Origin: Macquaria australasica
Lineage: Eukaryota; Chordata; Actinopteri; Centrarchiformes; Percichthyidae
DNA length: 64,000 nt
Assembly (NCBI GenBank): GCA_005408345.1
Contig: SEMN01000459.1
Coordinates: 358,635-422,634, forward strand
Reading direction: 5' to 3'
In this document: positions 62,874-64,000 of the stretch, piece by piece
Position numbering within the stretch: the stretch's first letter is position 1
Layout of the letters: every line of letters starts with the position of its first letter
The notes under the pieces: generated by a model
The model's input: the letters and a program-made list of their open reading frames with translations, nothing else
Told to the model about the DNA's origin: nothing
Database searches by the model: none
Position numbers and translations under genes: made by a program

Positions 62874-63678
62874 CTGAGAGAGGGGGGGGGGGCATGGGAG
62901 AGGGAGGCAGACGCAAAGAGGTTATCTGAGGAAGAGGTAGGGAAAAGGAAGGTGGAGGAGAGGGAGGAAGGAAGGAAGAATGGAAGGAGGGGCCGGAAGG
63001 AGGAATGGAAGAGGGAGATGAAAAGGAAATGAGGGAAAGGAAAGAAACAGATGAAGGAGGAAAGACAGACAGGAAAGATGGACAAAAGAGGGAGGAAGGA
63101 TGAATGAAAGGAAGAGGGGAAATGAAAGAGGAACTCCAGAAAAAGGAAGGAGGAAAGAAAAAGGAAAGACAGAGAGGGGAGAGGTGGAGTGGATGGATGA
63201 AAGAAGGAAAGATAATGAAGGAGAAAGAGGGGGTGAGGAATGGATATGGAAGAATGGAAGAAGGATGGATTAAACAGGGGAAGGAAGAAAGGATGAAAGA
63301 AAGTGGCGGAAGGAGGAAGGAAAGAGGAAGAGGGTGGATGGAATGGAAGGATCAACAACAGTCATGTGAAGGAAAGAGGGGATGAAATGAGGAAGAAGAG
63401 AAGAAAGACCAGAAAGAGAGGAAAGCAGTGGAAAGAAAGTGGAAACAGGAGAAGGAAAGGAATGGAACAAGATGGAAGGTGGAATGAGTGGACATAAGGA
63501 AGGAGGAAGGAAAGGGGGAATATGGAATAAAAGGAATGGGGGGGGGAAATAAGAAGGGAAGGAAAGAAGAAATGGACAGGAATGGAAGAGGACCAACAAA
63601 TGAGGTAGAAAAGAAAAAAAAGACTTGAAGGAAAGAAAAAAGAAGAAAGGGGAAGGAAAGAGCTGCATGGAGGAGTAA
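62874..63678. repeat. Long polypurine/polypyrimidine tract upstream of exon 1
   Basis: About 800 bases are almost pure purine on the plus strand, built from degenerate GGAAGGAA, GGAATGGAA and GAAAGGAA units with occasional T or C. All ORFs here, on both strands, are low-complexity by-products. The tract could form triplex (H-DNA) structures. It sits directly upstream of the presumed promoter. Confidence 0.85.
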
Positions 63679-63710
63679 GGGAGGTAATTCTGTTGGTCCA
63701 AGTCTGCCAA

Positions 63711-63731
63711 ACACACACACACACACACACG
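63711..63731. repeat. (CA)n microsatellite
   Basis: A short run of AC repeats follows the polypurine tract. Confidence 0.9.
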
Positions 63732-63799
63732 AGCACATTTCCAGACAATGTGATTTGAGAAGGTCACATGGTGTTAAACACAGAAAAATCATCACACTC

Positions 63800-64000
63800 T
63801 ATCTCTTGCCAATCAATCTCAGTGCCATATAAACACCACTCTGATTCTCTCAGTCTGCACCCCAAACGGAGCCACGAGCCAGTTATTGATCCCCAGGCCC
63901 GGGTGGCATGTGCAGAGGATCACGCTAACAAGATTACAACGCTACAAACACGACGTGGAGACTTAGCCCGCTGAGCCACCGAGACGACCAACAGCAGCAA
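63800..64000 (-). mobile_element. Possible tRNA-derived SINE, cut by window edge
   Basis: The minus strand at 63,979-63,968 reads TGGCTCAGCGGG, a full match to the polymerase III A-box pattern TRGCNNAGYGG. About 40 bases on lies a weak B-box-like stretch ending in GATCC. The flanking unique-looking GC-rich sequence (63,840-63,920) could be the SINE body. No cloverleaf could be drawn, so it is not called a tRNA gene. Confidence 0.35.

Larger units (their letters stand above)
61890..62895 (-). promoter_or_regulatory. CpG-rich promoter region around exon 1
   Basis: CpG dinucleotides are dense from about 62,330 to 62,890, in contrast to the AT-rich, CpG-poor DNA elsewhere. They fall in the exon, the presumed 5' UTR and upstream sequence. 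The left part (61,900-62,300) is also CpG-rich, but mainly through mixed (CG)n/(CA)n simple sequence, so only the right part is convincing as a CpG-island promoter. Confidence 0.5.

Noticed and set aside
62813..63795. Minus-strand frames of 128-181 codons
   Set aside because: All lie in the polypurine/polypyrimidine tract and are rich in Ser, Phe, Pro and Leu by composition.

Overview
The window looks like vertebrate, most likely teleost (spiny-rayed fish), nuclear DNA. Dinucleotide tracts, mainly (CA)n/(GT)n, recur every few kilobases. Several dispersed sequences match repeat families I recognise from teleost genomes, including a ZfL2-like (L2-clade) LINE with an esterase-type ORF1. There is no bacterial gene density, operon, rRNA or CRISPR array. 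Most apparent ORFs are readings through (CA)n, (GA)n or (TC)n sequence.

The only protein-coding piece I can support as a host gene is one short minus-strand exon at 62,467-62,332. It encodes a start methionine, a basic stretch and a leucine-rich signal peptide, and ends in a strong GTGAGT splice donor in phase 1. It lies in a CpG-rich segment (about 61.9-62.9 kb), preceded on the minus strand by a TATA-like motif and about 800 bp of pyrimidine-rich DNA. I found no second exon, so the remaining 62 kb are probably all or part of a very long first intron, or intron plus intergenic DNA. The gene is not identified; the layout fits a secreted or membrane protein, for example a neuronal adhesion protein.

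Layout: 0-7 kb is mostly unique AT-rich DNA with microsatellites. 7.0-7.7 kb holds a dispersed teleost repeat. 7.8-11.2 kb holds a decayed L2-clade LINE (esterase ORF1, endonuclease, reverse transcriptase lacking the YADD box, C-terminal region). 11.3-12.3 kb holds a SINE-like repeat and a duplicated repeat block. 12.5-21.5 kb is unique DNA and microsatellites. 21.57-22.65 kb holds an unusual dispersed-copy satellite in pyrimidine-rich DNA. 22.9-23.5 kb is a teleost repeat, 24.5-25.0 kb a polypyrimidine tract, and 26.2-26.4 kb a second LINE fragment. 32.1-33.3 kb holds a nest: an old dispersed repeat beside a small DNA transposon split by a complete solo LTR with a 5-bp target duplication. 35.8-36.2 and 46.5-46.7 kb hold further dispersed repeats. 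50.5-51.6 kb switches from pyrimidine-rich to purine-rich DNA. 58.1-58.9 kb holds two adjacent inverted-repeat elements (MITE-like). 62-64 kb holds the promoter, first exon and a possible SINE at the right edge.

No convincing novel multi-gene system is present. The observations most worth a check are the first exon and its giant intron, the 21.6-22.7 kb repeat, the nested solo LTR, the paired MITEs and a few palindromic RFX-like motifs in otherwise unique DNA.
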